From [Ruminococcus] torques ATCC 27756 (lineage in GTDB: Bacteria; Bacillota; Clostridia; Lachnospirales; Lachnospiraceae), in NCBI RefSeq assembly GCF_000153925.1, contig NZ_DS264349.1, forward strand, positions 3,334 to 67,333: a stretch of DNA of 64,000 nucleotides. The letters are read 5' to 3'. Numbering within the stretch: position 1 is the first letter of the stretch; each line of letters begins with the position of its first letter. Below the pieces are notes generated by a model. That model made no database searches, was not told where the DNA came from, and saw only the letters and a list, made by a program, of their open reading frames with translations. Made by a program: the position numbers and the translations under genes. This document shows, one piece after another, positions 44,150 to 52,975 of the stretch.

Positions 44150-44159
44150 AATATGTCAA
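44131..44159 (-). promoter_or_regulatory. Promoter of the citrate synthase-gntR-icd operon
   Basis: A consensus TTGACA (44159-44154) and TACAAT (44136-44131) with a 17-bp spacer on the minus strand. The predicted leader is about 95 nt. The rest of the 305-bp gap 44032-44336 is AT-rich with no ORF seen. Confidence 0.75.
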
Positions 44160-44248
44160 TCCTTCATTAAAGTATTTTATTATACAAAAGTAACAATTCT
44201 GCCTGCGCTATTCACGAACCCTTACTGTATAGCCGGACTGTTACATAC

Positions 44249-44288
44249 AAAAAGAGAGCGCAAACAGTTCTGTCATTCACACTCTCTT
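44249..44288 (-). terminator. Terminator after serA
   Basis: On the minus strand AGAGAG(TG) and (CG)CTCTCT pair across a loop of about 20 nt, followed by TTTTTG. It closes the leuB-ilvD-ilvB-serC-serA run. Confidence 0.65.
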
Positions 44289-44336
44289 TCTCAACGATAT
44301 CTAATTTATTTTACTCTCTTCACAGTAAGAGTTCAC

Positions 44337-45500
44337 TTATCTGATCACTCTTACTTTCAACACGCCTTCTACCGCTGCTAACTGCGCTTCCACATCTTCT
44401 GAAACTGTTCCATCCACATCAAGCATCGTATATGCGTATTCTTTACGGCTTTTATTTGTCATAACTTCAATATTCATATTCTTTTCAGCCAAAAGAGCGG
44501 TGAACTGTCCGATCATATTCGGAATATTTTTATGAAGGATTGTAATTCTCTCTCCTTCTCCTTTCGCTCCCATATCGCAATCCGGGAAGTTTACAGAATG
44601 TGTGATATTTCCATTCTCGAGAAAATCTTTCACCTCTGCCGCAGCCATTTTAGCACAGTTATCTTCCGACTCCTCTGTAGATGCACCAAGATGCGGAATC
44701 ACGATCGCGCCTCTGACACCGACTATCTCTTTTGTCGGGAAGTCCGTTACGTAGCAGCGCACTTTCTCCGATACAAGCGCGTCTACGATGTCTTCCTGAT
44801 TCACAAGAACATCTCTGGCAAAATTCAAAATAACAACGCCTTTTTTCATAAGACTGATAGCGTCTTTGTTGATCATACCTTTTGTATCTTCCAATGCAGG
44901 CACATGAACTGTAATATAATCACACTCTTTATAAATTTCATCTGCTGTTTTCGCGTGATGAATATTGCGCGACAATCTCCATGCCGAATCAACAGAAACA
45001 TATGGATCATATCCATAAACTTCCATTCCAAGATGAACGGCTGCATTTGCCACAAGAACACCTATCGCGCCAAGACCTATAACGCCAAGTTTTTTCCCTT
45101 CAAGTTCTGTTCCTGCGAATACTTTTTTCTTTTTCTCTGTGATCTTTGCAATATCGCCATCCTCTTCGTATTCCTGAACCCAGTTGATTCCTCCGATAAT
45201 ATCTCTTGCTGCCAAAAGCATTCCCGCAATCACAAGTTCTTTTACGCCGTTTGCGTTTGCTCCCGGCGTATTGAATACAACAACCCCTTCTTCGGCACAG
45301 CGTTCAAGCGGTATATTATTCACACCTGCGCCCGCACGGGCGATCACTTTCAAGTTTTTATCAAACTCCATCTCGTGCATCTTTGCGCTTCGCACAAGAA
45401 TAGCGTCTGCTCCTTTTGCAGTCTCCACATTCACATAATTTTCATCCAGCTGATCAAGTCCTACTGCCGAAATTGGATTTAAGCAATGATATTTATACAT
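44337..45500 (-). CDS. serA: D-3-phosphoglycerate dehydrogenase
   Basis: A 387-residue short-form PGDH, the first step of serine synthesis. The Rossmann loop LGVIGLGAIGVLVANAA (about residues 144-160), VHVPALEDTKGMINKDA and the catalytic His in PHLGASTEESE are present. A C-terminal ACT domain (about 315-387, MIGQFTALLAEKNMNIE) gives possible serine feedback. It starts 2 nt after serC, so both are cotranslated. Confidence 0.95.
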   Translation of the reverse strand: MYKYHCLNPISAVGLDQLDENYVNVETAKGADAILVRSAKMHEMEFDKNLKVIARAGAGVNNIPLERCAEEGVVVFNTPGANANGVKELVIAGMLLAARDIIGGINWVQEYEEDGDIAKITEKKKKVFAGTELEGKKLGVIGLGAIGVLVANAAVHLGMEVYGYDPYVSVDSAWRLSRNIHHAKTADEIYKECDYITVHVPALEDTKGMINKDAISLMKKGVVILNFARDVLVNQEDIVDALVSEKVRCYVTDFPTKEIVGVRGAIVIPHLGASTEESEDNCAKMAAAEVKDFLENGNITHSVNFPDCDMGAKGEGERITILHKNIPNMIGQFTALLAEKNMNIEVMTNKSRKEYAYTMLDVDGTVSEDVEAQLAAVEGVLKVRVIR

Positions 45501-45502
45501 GA

Positions 45503-46585
45503 TTATGCATTCTCCTCTTCAAATTTTTTCATAAATTCCACCAGAGCCACAACGCCTTCATACGGCATCGCATTGTAAATACTTGCGCGCATTCCGCCGA
45601 CTGATCTGTGTCCTTTTAAGTTCTCAAGTCCTGCTTCTTTCGCTTCTTTTACAAATTTAGCATCAAGATCTGCATCTCCTGTTACAAACGGAACATTCAT
45701 AAGGGAACGATCTTTTTTGACAACTGTTCCTTTAAACATTTTACTCTGATCAAGGAAATCATAAAGCACTTTCGCCTTTTTCTCATTTTTCTCTTTGATC
45801 GCAGCAAGTCCCCCCTGTGCTTTCAGCCATTTAAACACTTTTCCGCAAATATAAATTCCATATGCCGGAGGTGTATTATAAAGCGATTTTGCATCAGCAT
45901 GTGTCTTATATGTAAGCATTGTCGGCGTTCCTTCAAGCACATCTTCTGTAATGAGATCTTCACGGATAATCGCAATTACAACACCTGCAGGTCCTATATT
46001 TTTCTGAACTCCGCCATAGATCATTCCATATTTTTCTACATCAACCGGCTCTGAAAGGAAACAGGACGACACATCAGCGATCAATGTTTTTCCCTTTGTG
46101 TTCGGAAGTTCTTTAAACTTCGTTCCGTAAATCGTATTGTTTTCACAAATGTATACATAATCCGCATCTTCCGAAACAGGCAGGTCGGAACAATCCGGAA
46201 TATATGAGAAAGTCTGATCTTCCGAAGACGCAATCCGATTTACCTTCCCGTATTTTTCTGCCTCTTTCGCCGCTTTTTTCGCCCACTGTCCTGTAATAAT
46301 ATAATCAGCCACTCTGTTCTTCATAAAATTCATCGGGATCATAGCAAATTGCTGAGACGCTCCTCCCTGCATGAACAACACCTTATAATTATCCGGTATA
46401 TTCATCAGATCTCTCAAATCCTGTTCTGCCGAATTAATGATCTCCTCAAACGCTTTCGACCTGTGGCTCATCTCCATAACTGACATTCCTGTTCCGTTGT
46501 AATCAAGCATTTCTGCGGCAGCCTCTTTCAATACCTCTTCCGGCAGCACGGCCGGTCCTGCTGAAAAGTTATATACTCTGCTCAT
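45503..46585 (-). CDS. serC: Phosphoserine aminotransferase
   Basis: A 360-residue PLP enzyme for 3-phosphohydroxypyruvate to phosphoserine. It starts MSRVYNFSAGPAVLP with AGGAGG about 8 nt upstream; a longer frame has no RBS. Conserved QGGASQQFAMIPMN and the PLP Lys in YGGVQKNIGPAGV are seen. It lies between ilvB and serA. serB is not in the window. Confidence 0.95.
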   Translation of the reverse strand: MSRVYNFSAGPAVLPEEVLKEAAAEMLDYNGTGMSVMEMSHRSKAFEEIINSAEQDLRDLMNIPDNYKVLFMQGGASQQFAMIPMNFMKNRVADYIITGQWAKKAAKEAEKYGKVNRIASSEDQTFSYIPDCSDLPVSEDADYVYICENNTIYGTKFKELPNTKGKTLIADVSSCFLSEPVDVEKYGMIYGGVQKNIGPAGVVIAIIREDLITEDVLEGTPTMLTYKTHADAKSLYNTPPAYGIYICGKVFKWLKAQGGLAAIKEKNEKKAKVLYDFLDQSKMFKGTVVKKDRSLMNVPFVTGDADLDAKFVKEAKEAGLENLKGHRSVGGMRASIYNAMPYEGVVALVEFMKKFEEENA

Positions 46586-46653
46586 TTTCCTTCCTCCTGT
46601 TTTTATTTTTAATTTATTTGTTTTTATAATTACACATATGCCCATGCAGACTT

Positions 46654-48339
46654 TTACATGTCATCTTCGTCAAACGCTTCACTGATTGCGGCCCCGGGCG
46701 CTACCATAGGCCACACTTTATCATCACTGTCTATCTGGCAGTCAATCACAACCGGACGATTCAATGTCAGCGCTTTAGAGAACGCCTCCTTAAATTCTTC
46801 CTGCGACACAGCCCGCATTCCTTCTGCTCCCATAGCTTCTGCAAGTTTCACAAAATCAACTGCATCTCTGAGCACGGTAGCCGAATACCTCTCATCATAA
46901 AAGAGATCCTGCCATTGACGAACCATCCCAAGCACATGATTATTCACTACAACTTGTATAATCGGAATATTGTGCCGGACTGCAGTCGCAATCTCATTCA
47001 TATTCATTCGGAAACATCCGTCTCCCGCAATATTTACTACGATTTTATCCGGACATCCTGTCTTTGCGCCAAGCGCCGCTCCAAGACCATATCCCATCGT
47101 TCCAAGTCCGCCTGACGTAAGAAGGGTTCTCGGTTTTGTATATTTATAATACTGTGCAGCCCACATCTGATGCTGTCCCACTTCCGTAACAATGAGCGCT
47201 TCACCGTTTGTCTGACGATAGATCTCTTCTACAAGAAACGGTCCCGATAATACATTCGGATGATATTTCAGAGGATATTTTTCTTTATACCCTTGTATTT
47301 TTTCAAGCCATTCTGCATGATTCTGCTGTTTTAAACGCTTATTAAGCGTCTTTAAAACATCTTTTAGATCGCCGATGATTTCTTCCGTAATCAAAACGTT
47401 TTTATTAATTTCAACCGGATCGATATCTAACTGTATAATTTTTGCATTTTTTGCAAATTTTTCTGTATTCCCCGTCACACGATCACTGAACCTTGCCCCC
47501 ATAACAACCAAGAGGTCACATTCACTTACTCCGAAATTGGACGCTTTCGTTCCATGCATGCCAAGCATACCTGTATACCGCGGATCTGTTCCCGGAAAAG
47601 CGCCTTTGCCCATAAGAGAATCCGTAACCGGAGCATCCAGCTTGTCAACAAACTCTTTTAATTCTTGACTCGCCCCTGAAAGAACCGCTCCGCCTCCGAC
47701 GAAAACAAACGGTTTTTCTGCTTCTTCCAACATAGAAATCACCCGGTCAAACCGTTGTTCATCCATCCTCGGAGTTTTTCTCGAGGAATCTTCCTTTGTG
47801 CATTTTCCCAATTCTTCCGGAATATATTCCGTTACTTTAGCCGTAATATCTTTCGGTATATCGACAAGCACCGGCCCGGGACGTCCTGTCTTTGCAATCC
47901 GAAATGCCTTACGGATAGTATCCGCCAATTTTGTCACATCTTTTACAATAAAACTATATTTCGTAATCGGCATTGTAATTCCCGCTATATCTATTTCCTG
48001 AAAACTGTCTTTTCCAAGAAGTGATACCCCTACATTGCAGGTGATTGCCACAATAGGAATTGAATCCATATATGCCGTTGCAATTCCGGTAACAAGATTC
48101 GTCGCCCCCGGTCCGCTCGTAGCAAGGCAGACGCCGACTTTTCCCGTTGCTCTCGCATATCCGTCAGCCGCATGAGAAGCCCCTTGTTCATGGGAGGTAA
48201 GGATGTGCCTGATTTCATCCCGATGTTTGTACAATTCATCATATACATTGAGAATCGCACCGCCCGGATAGCCGAAAACCGTGTCTACTCCTTGTTCTTT
48301 CAAACATTCTATTACAATTTCTGCTCCATTTAACTGCAT
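46654..48339 (-). CDS. ilvB: Acetolactate synthase large subunit
   Basis: A 561-residue ThDP enzyme making acetolactate or acetohydroxybutyrate for valine, leucine and isoleucine. The catalytic Glu is in LTSHEQGASHAADGYAR (about residues 45-61), TPP binding is in NIAGDGCFRMNMNE, and the FAD region is in GMLGMHGTKASNF. No ilvN small subunit gene is adjacent. RBS AAAGGAG lies 7 nt before ATG. It follows ilvD. Confidence 0.95.
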   Translation of the reverse strand: MQLNGAEIVIECLKEQGVDTVFGYPGGAILNVYDELYKHRDEIRHILTSHEQGASHAADGYARATGKVGVCLATSGPGATNLVTGIATAYMDSIPIVAITCNVGVSLLGKDSFQEIDIAGITMPITKYSFIVKDVTKLADTIRKAFRIAKTGRPGPVLVDIPKDITAKVTEYIPEELGKCTKEDSSRKTPRMDEQRFDRVISMLEEAEKPFVFVGGGAVLSGASQELKEFVDKLDAPVTDSLMGKGAFPGTDPRYTGMLGMHGTKASNFGVSECDLLVVMGARFSDRVTGNTEKFAKNAKIIQLDIDPVEINKNVLITEEIIGDLKDVLKTLNKRLKQQNHAEWLEKIQGYKEKYPLKYHPNVLSGPFLVEEIYRQTNGEALIVTEVGQHQMWAAQYYKYTKPRTLLTSGGLGTMGYGLGAALGAKTGCPDKIVVNIAGDGCFRMNMNEIATAVRHNIPIIQVVVNNHVLGMVRQWQDLFYDERYSATVLRDAVDFVKLAEAMGAEGMRAVSQEEFKEAFSKALTLNRPVVIDCQIDSDDKVWPMVAPGAAISEAFDEDDM

Positions 48340-48396
48340 GCCATAACTCCTTTAAACATCCTGTATCTCTTATCCGCACAGCCTGTAACCGCGCTC

Positions 48397-50070
48397 TTAT
48401 TTTTCTTTCGGTATTTCCAGAATCGCACCTCTGTTTCCGGATGTGACCATAGACGCATATCTTGCCAGATATCCGGTCTTTACTTTCGGTTCTCTCGGCT
48501 GCCATTTTTCTCTTCTCTTCTTCAGTTCTTCTTCTGAAACTGCCAGATTCAAAGATAAATTCGGAATATCAATCTGTATAATGTCTCCCTCTTCTACAAG
48601 AGCGATCGGTCCTCCCACCGCCGCTTCCGGAGAAACATGACCGATAGATGCGCCTCTTGACGCGCCGCTGAAACGTCCGTCTGTAATAAGCGCTACTTCC
48701 GAGCCGAGTCCGTATCCTGCAATCGCCGAAGTCGGATTGAGCATCTCCCGCATTCCCGGACCGCCTTTCGGTCCTTCATAACGGATCACGATCACATCCC
48801 CCGGATTGATCTTTCCTGTTTTGATTGCTTCCGTTGCCTCTTCATCACTTTCAAAAATACGGGCAGGACCTTCATGTACAAGCATCTCATCGCAGACAGC
48901 AGATCGTTTTACAACGCTTCCGTCAGGTGCAAGATTTCCTTTTAACACAGCCAATCCACCTGTTTCACTGTATGGATGATCGATCGGACGAATTACATCG
49001 GGATTTTTATTTTCGCATCCCGCAATGTTCTCCCCAACTGTCTTGCCGGTTACTGTCAGACAATCTGTATGAAGAAGTCCTTTTTTATTCAGCTCATTCA
49101 TAACCGCATAGACTCCGCCTGCCTCATTAAGGTCTTCGATATATGTATGGCCTGCCGGAGCAAGATGACAAAGGTTCGGCGTCTTCTCACTGATTCCGTT
49201 CGCAAAATCAATCTCAAAATCCATTCCTATCTCATGTGCGATTGCCGGAAGATGAAGCATACTGTTTGTCGAACATCCAAGAGCCATATCGACTGTAAGA
49301 GCGTTCAAAATCGCATCTTCCGTCATAATATCTCTAGGTCGGATATTGTTTCTCACAAGCTCCATAATCTGCATTCCCGCATGTTTTGCAAGCTGAAGTC
49401 TCGCAGAATATACCGCGGGAATCGTTCCGTTTCCACGAAGTCCCATTCCCAATGCTTCTGTCAGACAATTCATGCTATTGGCTGTATACATTCCGGAACA
49501 CGAACCGCACGTCGGACATGCTTTATTTTCAAATTCATAAATTTCTTCATCGTTCATTTTGCCTGCCGCATAAGATCCGACCGCTTCAAACATGCTTGAC
49601 AAACTTGTCTTTTGCCCTTTTACATGTCCTGCAAGCATCGGTCCTCCGCTCACAAAGATCGTAGGTATATTGACACGCGCAGCAGCCATAAGAAGTCCCG
49701 GCACATTTTTATCACAGTTCGGAATCATAACAAGACCGTCAAACTGATGTGCCATTGCAAGCGCCTCTGTTGAATCTGCGATAAGATCTCTCGTAACAAG
49801 AGAATATTTCATGCCGATATGTCCCATCGCAATACCGTCGCAAACAGCAATAGCCGGAACCATAATCGGTGTTCCTCCTGCCATTGCAACTCCCATTTTT
49901 ACCGCTTCTGTAATTTTATCAAGATTCATATGCCCGGGAACAATCTCATTATAAGAGCTTACAACTCCGATCAGCGGTCTGTCTAACTCCTCCTGCGTCA
50001 TTCCAAGCGCATTAAATAAAGAACGGTGCGGCGCCTGCTGCACCCCTTTTTTCACTGTATCGCTTCTCAT
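48397..50070 (-). CDS. ilvD: Dihydroxy-acid dehydratase
   Basis: A 557-residue Fe-S dehydratase of branched-chain synthesis. Cysteines for the cluster lie in [26 protein letters not shown] and the [12 protein letters not shown] region. The start is placed at [11 protein letters not shown] (ATG 50070), since the upstream GTG lacks an RBS. It lies 24 bp after leuB and 57 bp before ilvB. It needs a cluster, so it depends on the Fe-S systems. Confidence 0.95.
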   Translation of the reverse strand: MRSDTVKKGVQQAPHRSLFNALGMTQEELDRPLIGVVSSYNEIVPGHMNLDKITEAVKMGVAMAGGTPIMVPAIAVCDGIAMGHIGMKYSLVTRDLIADSTEALAMAHQFDGLVMIPNCDKNVPGLLMAAARVNIPTIFVSGGPMLAGHVKGQKTSLSSMFEAVGSYAAGKMNDEEIYEFENKACPTCGSCSGMYTANSMNCLTEALGMGLRGNGTIPAVYSARLQLAKHAGMQIMELVRNNIRPRDIMTEDAILNALTVDMALGCSTNSMLHLPAIAHEIGMDFEIDFANGISEKTPNLCHLAPAGHTYIEDLNEAGGVYAVMNELNKKGLLHTDCLTVTGKTVGENIAGCENKNPDVIRPIDHPYSETGGLAVLKGNLAPDGSVVKRSAVCDEMLVHEGPARIFESDEEATEAIKTGKINPGDVIVIRYEGPKGGPGMREMLNPTSAIAGYGLGSEVALITDGRFSGASRGASIGHVSPEAAVGGPIALVEEGDIIQIDIPNLSLNLAVSEEELKKRREKWQPREPKVKTGYLARYASMVTSGNRGAILEIPKEK

Positions 50071-50094
50071 TATCCTATGCCTCTCTTTCACGTT

Positions 50095-51177
50095 TTATAT
50101 ATAAGAACAGATTCGTTCTCCCATCTCTTTTGTTCCGATCTGCGTCATTCCTTCTGACATAATATCAATCGTCCGGTATCCTTCCTCGAGTACTTTCTCT
50201 ACCGCCGCCTCAATCGCATCTGCTTCTTGATCGAGATCAAACGAATATCTAAGCATCATCGCCGCCGATAAAATTGTAGCAATCGGATTTGCGATTCCTT
50301 TTCCCGCAATGTCGGGAGCCGAACCTCCGCTCGGTTCGTAAAGGCCGAACTTTGTATCGTTTAAACTTGCGCTTGCAAGCATTCCGATTGAGCCGGTCAC
50401 CATACTCGCCTCATCAGATAAAATGTCACCAAACATATTTTCCGTTAATATTACATCAAATTGTGCCGGATCCTTCACAAGCTGCATAGCCGCATTATCC
50501 ACTAACATATGTTCAAGCGTTACTTCCGGATATTCTTTCGCAACTTCTTCAACAATTTTTCTCCATAATCTTGAAGAATCCAATACATTCGCCTTATCAA
50601 CGCTTGTCACTTTTTTCCGACGTTTCATCGCAATGTCAAATCCGCGCTTCGCAATTCGCCTTATCTCCGTTTCACTATATGTAAGCTCATCTCTTGCAAC
50701 GAGAACTCCGTCTTCTTCTTCCGTACTTCTTTTTCCGAAATAGAGTCCGCCTGTCAGCTCCCGCATGATCATCATATCAAAACCTTGTTCTGCAATCTCC
50801 TCTTTGAGCGGGCAGGCTCCTTTTAATTCACTGTAAAGAACTGCCGGGCGCAGATTTGCAAAAAGGTTTAACCCCTTTCTAAGCTGTAAAAGCCCCGCCT
50901 CCGGACGTTTAGACGGTTCCAGACGATACCATGGCGATGTCTTTGCATCTCCTCCTATCGATCCCATCAATACGGCATCACTTTTTTTCGCCTGTTCCAA
51001 TGTTTCTTCCGTAAGAGGCACTCCGTTTACATCAATGGATGCTCCTCCCATCAAAAGCTGAGTATATTCTATCTGATGCCCGTAAACTTCTGCCGTTTTA
51101 TCGAGCACTTTCATCGCCTCATCTACAATCTCCGGACCGATTCCGTCGCCTTTGATCACACCGATGTTCATATCCAT
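50095..51177 (-). CDS. leuB: 3-isopropylmalate dehydrogenase
   Basis: A 360-residue NAD enzyme of leucine synthesis. It begins [30 protein letters not shown], the substrate-loop [15 protein letters not shown] and [16 protein letters not shown] are conserved. The start MDMNIG follows GGAGGGACGGG. It is the first gene of the leuB-ilvD-ilvB-serC-serA run. leuA, leuC and leuD are absent from this window. Confidence 0.95.
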   Translation of the reverse strand: MDMNIGVIKGDGIGPEIVDEAMKVLDKTAEVYGHQIEYTQLLMGGASIDVNGVPLTEETLEQAKKSDAVLMGSIGGDAKTSPWYRLEPSKRPEAGLLQLRKGLNLFANLRPAVLYSELKGACPLKEEIAEQGFDMMIMRELTGGLYFGKRSTEEEDGVLVARDELTYSETEIRRIAKRGFDIAMKRRKKVTSVDKANVLDSSRLWRKIVEEVAKEYPEVTLEHMLVDNAAMQLVKDPAQFDVILTENMFGDILSDEASMVTGSIGMLASASLNDTKFGLYEPSGGSAPDIAGKGIANPIATILSAAMMLRYSFDLDQEADAIEAAVEKVLEEGYRTIDIMSEGMTQIGTKEMGERICSYI

Positions 51178-51213
51178 AATTTCCCGTCCCTCCAAACTAA
51201 AATGTTACTGTTT

Positions 51214-51242
51214 ATAATACAGCATTTTTATACACGTTTCAA
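51214..51242 (-). promoter_or_regulatory. Promoter of leuB-ilvD-ilvB-serC-serA
   Basis: TTGAAA (51242-51237) and TATTAT (51219-51214) with a 17-bp spacer on the minus strand. The leader is only about 30 nt, which leaves no room for a T-box. An AGAGT-GT-ACTCT inverted repeat lies at 51263-51274, upstream of the -35. Confidence 0.65.
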
Positions 51243-51275
51243 GTATTTGCGTCTAAAAATTAGAGTGTACTCTGT

Positions 51276-51320
51276 GATTTTTTCAAATTCACGCGCTAAA
51301 GTGATGAATTTGAAAAAATC
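51276..51320. repeat. Hairpin with 16-bp perfect stem, adjoining the yajC terminator
   Basis: GATTTTTTCAAATTCA (51276-51291) mirrors 51305-51320 around a 13-nt loop. It shares the ATC/GATTTTTT junction with the next hairpin, so on the minus strand its 5' arm is the T-tail of the yajC terminator. The two cannot fold fully without sharing bases at the joint. Confidence 0.7.
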
Positions 51321-51358
51321 AGGGAGAATTTTGAAAATATTTCAAAATTCTCCCTGAT
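51318..51358 (-). terminator. Terminator after yajC
   Basis: A 19-bp perfect stem with a 3-nt loop: ATCAGGGAGAATTTTGAAA (51318-51336) and its mirror at 51340-51358. On the minus strand it is followed by TTTTTTC, a strong intrinsic terminator for the tgt-yajC side. Confidence 0.85.
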
Positions 51359-51386
51359 CTCATAATGCAAAATAATTGACTTAAAA

Positions 51387-51665
51387 TCAATCTGCATTCG
51401 GTTTTTCAATCTGAGCAATCGCAGCTTTCTGCATCGGAATACGACAGTTTTTATTATTTCCGAACTCTACAATCACATCTTCATCTGTAATATCAATGAT
51501 GACTCCGTAAAAACCGCTTGTCGTCAGAGCTGTGTCTCCGACCTCCATAGAAGCCAGCATCTGCTGGATACGTTTCTGTTCTTTTTTCTGTGGACGCATA
51601 AGCAAAAACCACATTACACCGATAACTACAAGCCAAAGAACAAGCATTGTTACCATTTCACCCAT
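51387..51665 (-). CDS. yajC: Preprotein translocase subunit YajC
   Basis: A 92-residue protein with one N-terminal membrane helix (about residues 4-22) followed by the family signature FLLMRPQKKEQKRIQQML, and the small domain VGDTALTTSGFYGVI. It associates with SecDF. It lies downstream of tgt, the usual order, with its own promoter (51706-51734). Confidence 0.93.
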   Translation of the reverse strand: MGEMVTMLVLWLVVIGVMWFLLMRPQKKEQKRIQQMLASMEVGDTALTTSGFYGVIIDITDEDVIVEFGNNKNCRIPMQKAAIAQIEKPNAD

Positions 51666-51705
51666 GATTATAATTTCCTCCTAACTTTCCTAACGCAATA
51701 AGACT

Positions 51706-51734
51706 ACTATACACAACTTTCTTCCATACTTCAA
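51706..51734 (-). promoter_or_regulatory. Promoter of yajC
   Basis: TTGAAG (51734-51729) and TATAGT (51711-51706) with a 17-bp spacer on the minus strand, about 40 bp before the start codon. An inverted repeat (ACTTCA/TGAAGT) at about 51728-51758 overlaps the -35 and may end tgt. Confidence 0.6.
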
Positions 51735-51795
51735 GGATATTTTTCAAAATACTGAAGTAACTTGAAATAAACATAATTTTGAGAAGCTTATCCGG

Positions 51796-52920
51796 TTATT
51801 GCATCATACCTTCCAGTTTTCTCTTTTTATAAGCCTTATACTCTCCCGCTTCAATCGCTTCTCTGATTTCTTCCATCATCGTATTATAAAAATACAGGTT
51901 ATGAAGAACGCAAAGACGCATCCCGAGCATTTCTTTTGCTTTTAACAGGTGACGGATATATGCTCTGCTATAACTTCTGCATGCCGGACATCCGCATCCT
52001 TCTTCGATTGGACGGTCATCTAACTCATACTTTGCATTGAATAAGTTCATTTTTCCATGATTTGTATAAACATGCCCGTGCCGCCCGTTTCTGCTCGGGT
52101 ATACGCAGTCAAAAAAGTCCACTCCTCTGTCTACCGCCTCCAAAATATTCGCCGGAGTTCCCACTCCCATCAAATAGGTCGGCTTATTTTCAGGAAGATG
52201 AGGAACAACCGCCTCCAGAATACGGTACATATCTTCATGACTCTCTCCTACTGCAAGACCGCCTACCGCATAACCGTCCAAATCAAGCTCCGCGATCTGT
52301 CGTGCGTGCTCCACGCGGATATCTTCATAGATTCCGCCTTGATTAATACCAAAAAGCATCTGGTTATGATTAATCGTATCTTCCAAAGAATTCAGCCTGT
52401 TCATTTCCGCTTTACATCGTTTCAGCCATCTTGTCGTTCTCGCCACCGAATGGACCATATACTCTCTGTCCGCTACGCTTGAGGGACATTCGTCAAACGC
52501 CATCGCGATCGTAGACGCAAGATTAGACTGAATCTGCATACTTTCTTCCGGACCCATAAAGATTTTACGTCCGTCTATATGAGAGTGAAAATGAACTCCT
52601 TCTTCTTTAATCTTGCGCAATGATGCAAGTGAAAACACTTGAAATCCGCCTGAGTCCGTGAGAATCGGCTTATCCCAATTCATAAAGCGATGCAGACCGC
52701 CCATTTTTTTCACGATTTCATCCCCCGGTCTGACATGAAGGTGATATGTATTTGACAGTTCAACCTGCGTTTTAATCTGACGGAGATCATCTGTTGATAC
52801 GGCTCCCTTAATTGCCGCCGCCGTTCCTACGTTCATAAAAACCGGCGTCTCGATCGTTCCGTGTACCGTATGGAACCTCCCTCTTTTTGCCATACCGTCT
52901 TTTTTTAGCAATTCGTACAT
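51796..52920 (-). CDS. tgt: Queuine tRNA-ribosyltransferase
   Basis: A 374-residue tRNA-guanine transglycosylase that puts preQ1 or queuine in the wobble position of GUN anticodons. The nucleophile region is DSGGFQVFSLASLRKI (about residues 89-104), and VGGLAVGE and FDCVYPSRNGRHG follow. The zinc site is in EGCGCPACRSYSRAYIRHL. The start is at MYELLKKDG with AGAGG upstream. queA is not in the window. Confidence 0.95.
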   Translation of the reverse strand: MYELLKKDGMAKRGRFHTVHGTIETPVFMNVGTAAAIKGAVSTDDLRQIKTQVELSNTYHLHVRPGDEIVKKMGGLHRFMNWDKPILTDSGGFQVFSLASLRKIKEEGVHFHSHIDGRKIFMGPEESMQIQSNLASTIAMAFDECPSSVADREYMVHSVARTTRWLKRCKAEMNRLNSLEDTINHNQMLFGINQGGIYEDIRVEHARQIAELDLDGYAVGGLAVGESHEDMYRILEAVVPHLPENKPTYLMGVGTPANILEAVDRGVDFFDCVYPSRNGRHGHVYTNHGKMNLFNAKYELDDRPIEEGCGCPACRSYSRAYIRHLLKAKEMLGMRLCVLHNLYFYNTMMEEIREAIEAGEYKAYKKRKLEGMMQ

Positions 52921-52975
52921 GTATATAACCTCTGATTTTCTGTTTTTCAATAAATTCTAAGTCTTATCATTTACA

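Noticed and set aside
44032-44336. Possible T-box or riboswitch in the 305-bp gap before the citrate synthase-like gene
   Set aside because: No T-box sequence, specifier loop or known aptamer core was recognisable; the gap is explained by a promoter, palindromes and the serA terminator.
49386-49664. Open frames opposite ilvD and other long genes
   Set aside because: They mirror the codon pattern of the real gene and have no RBS or recognisable domain.
51321-51355. CodY-like box within the yajC/leuB intergenic hairpin
   Set aside because: AATTTTGAAAATATT only loosely resembles the CodY consensus and is fully explained by the terminator stem.
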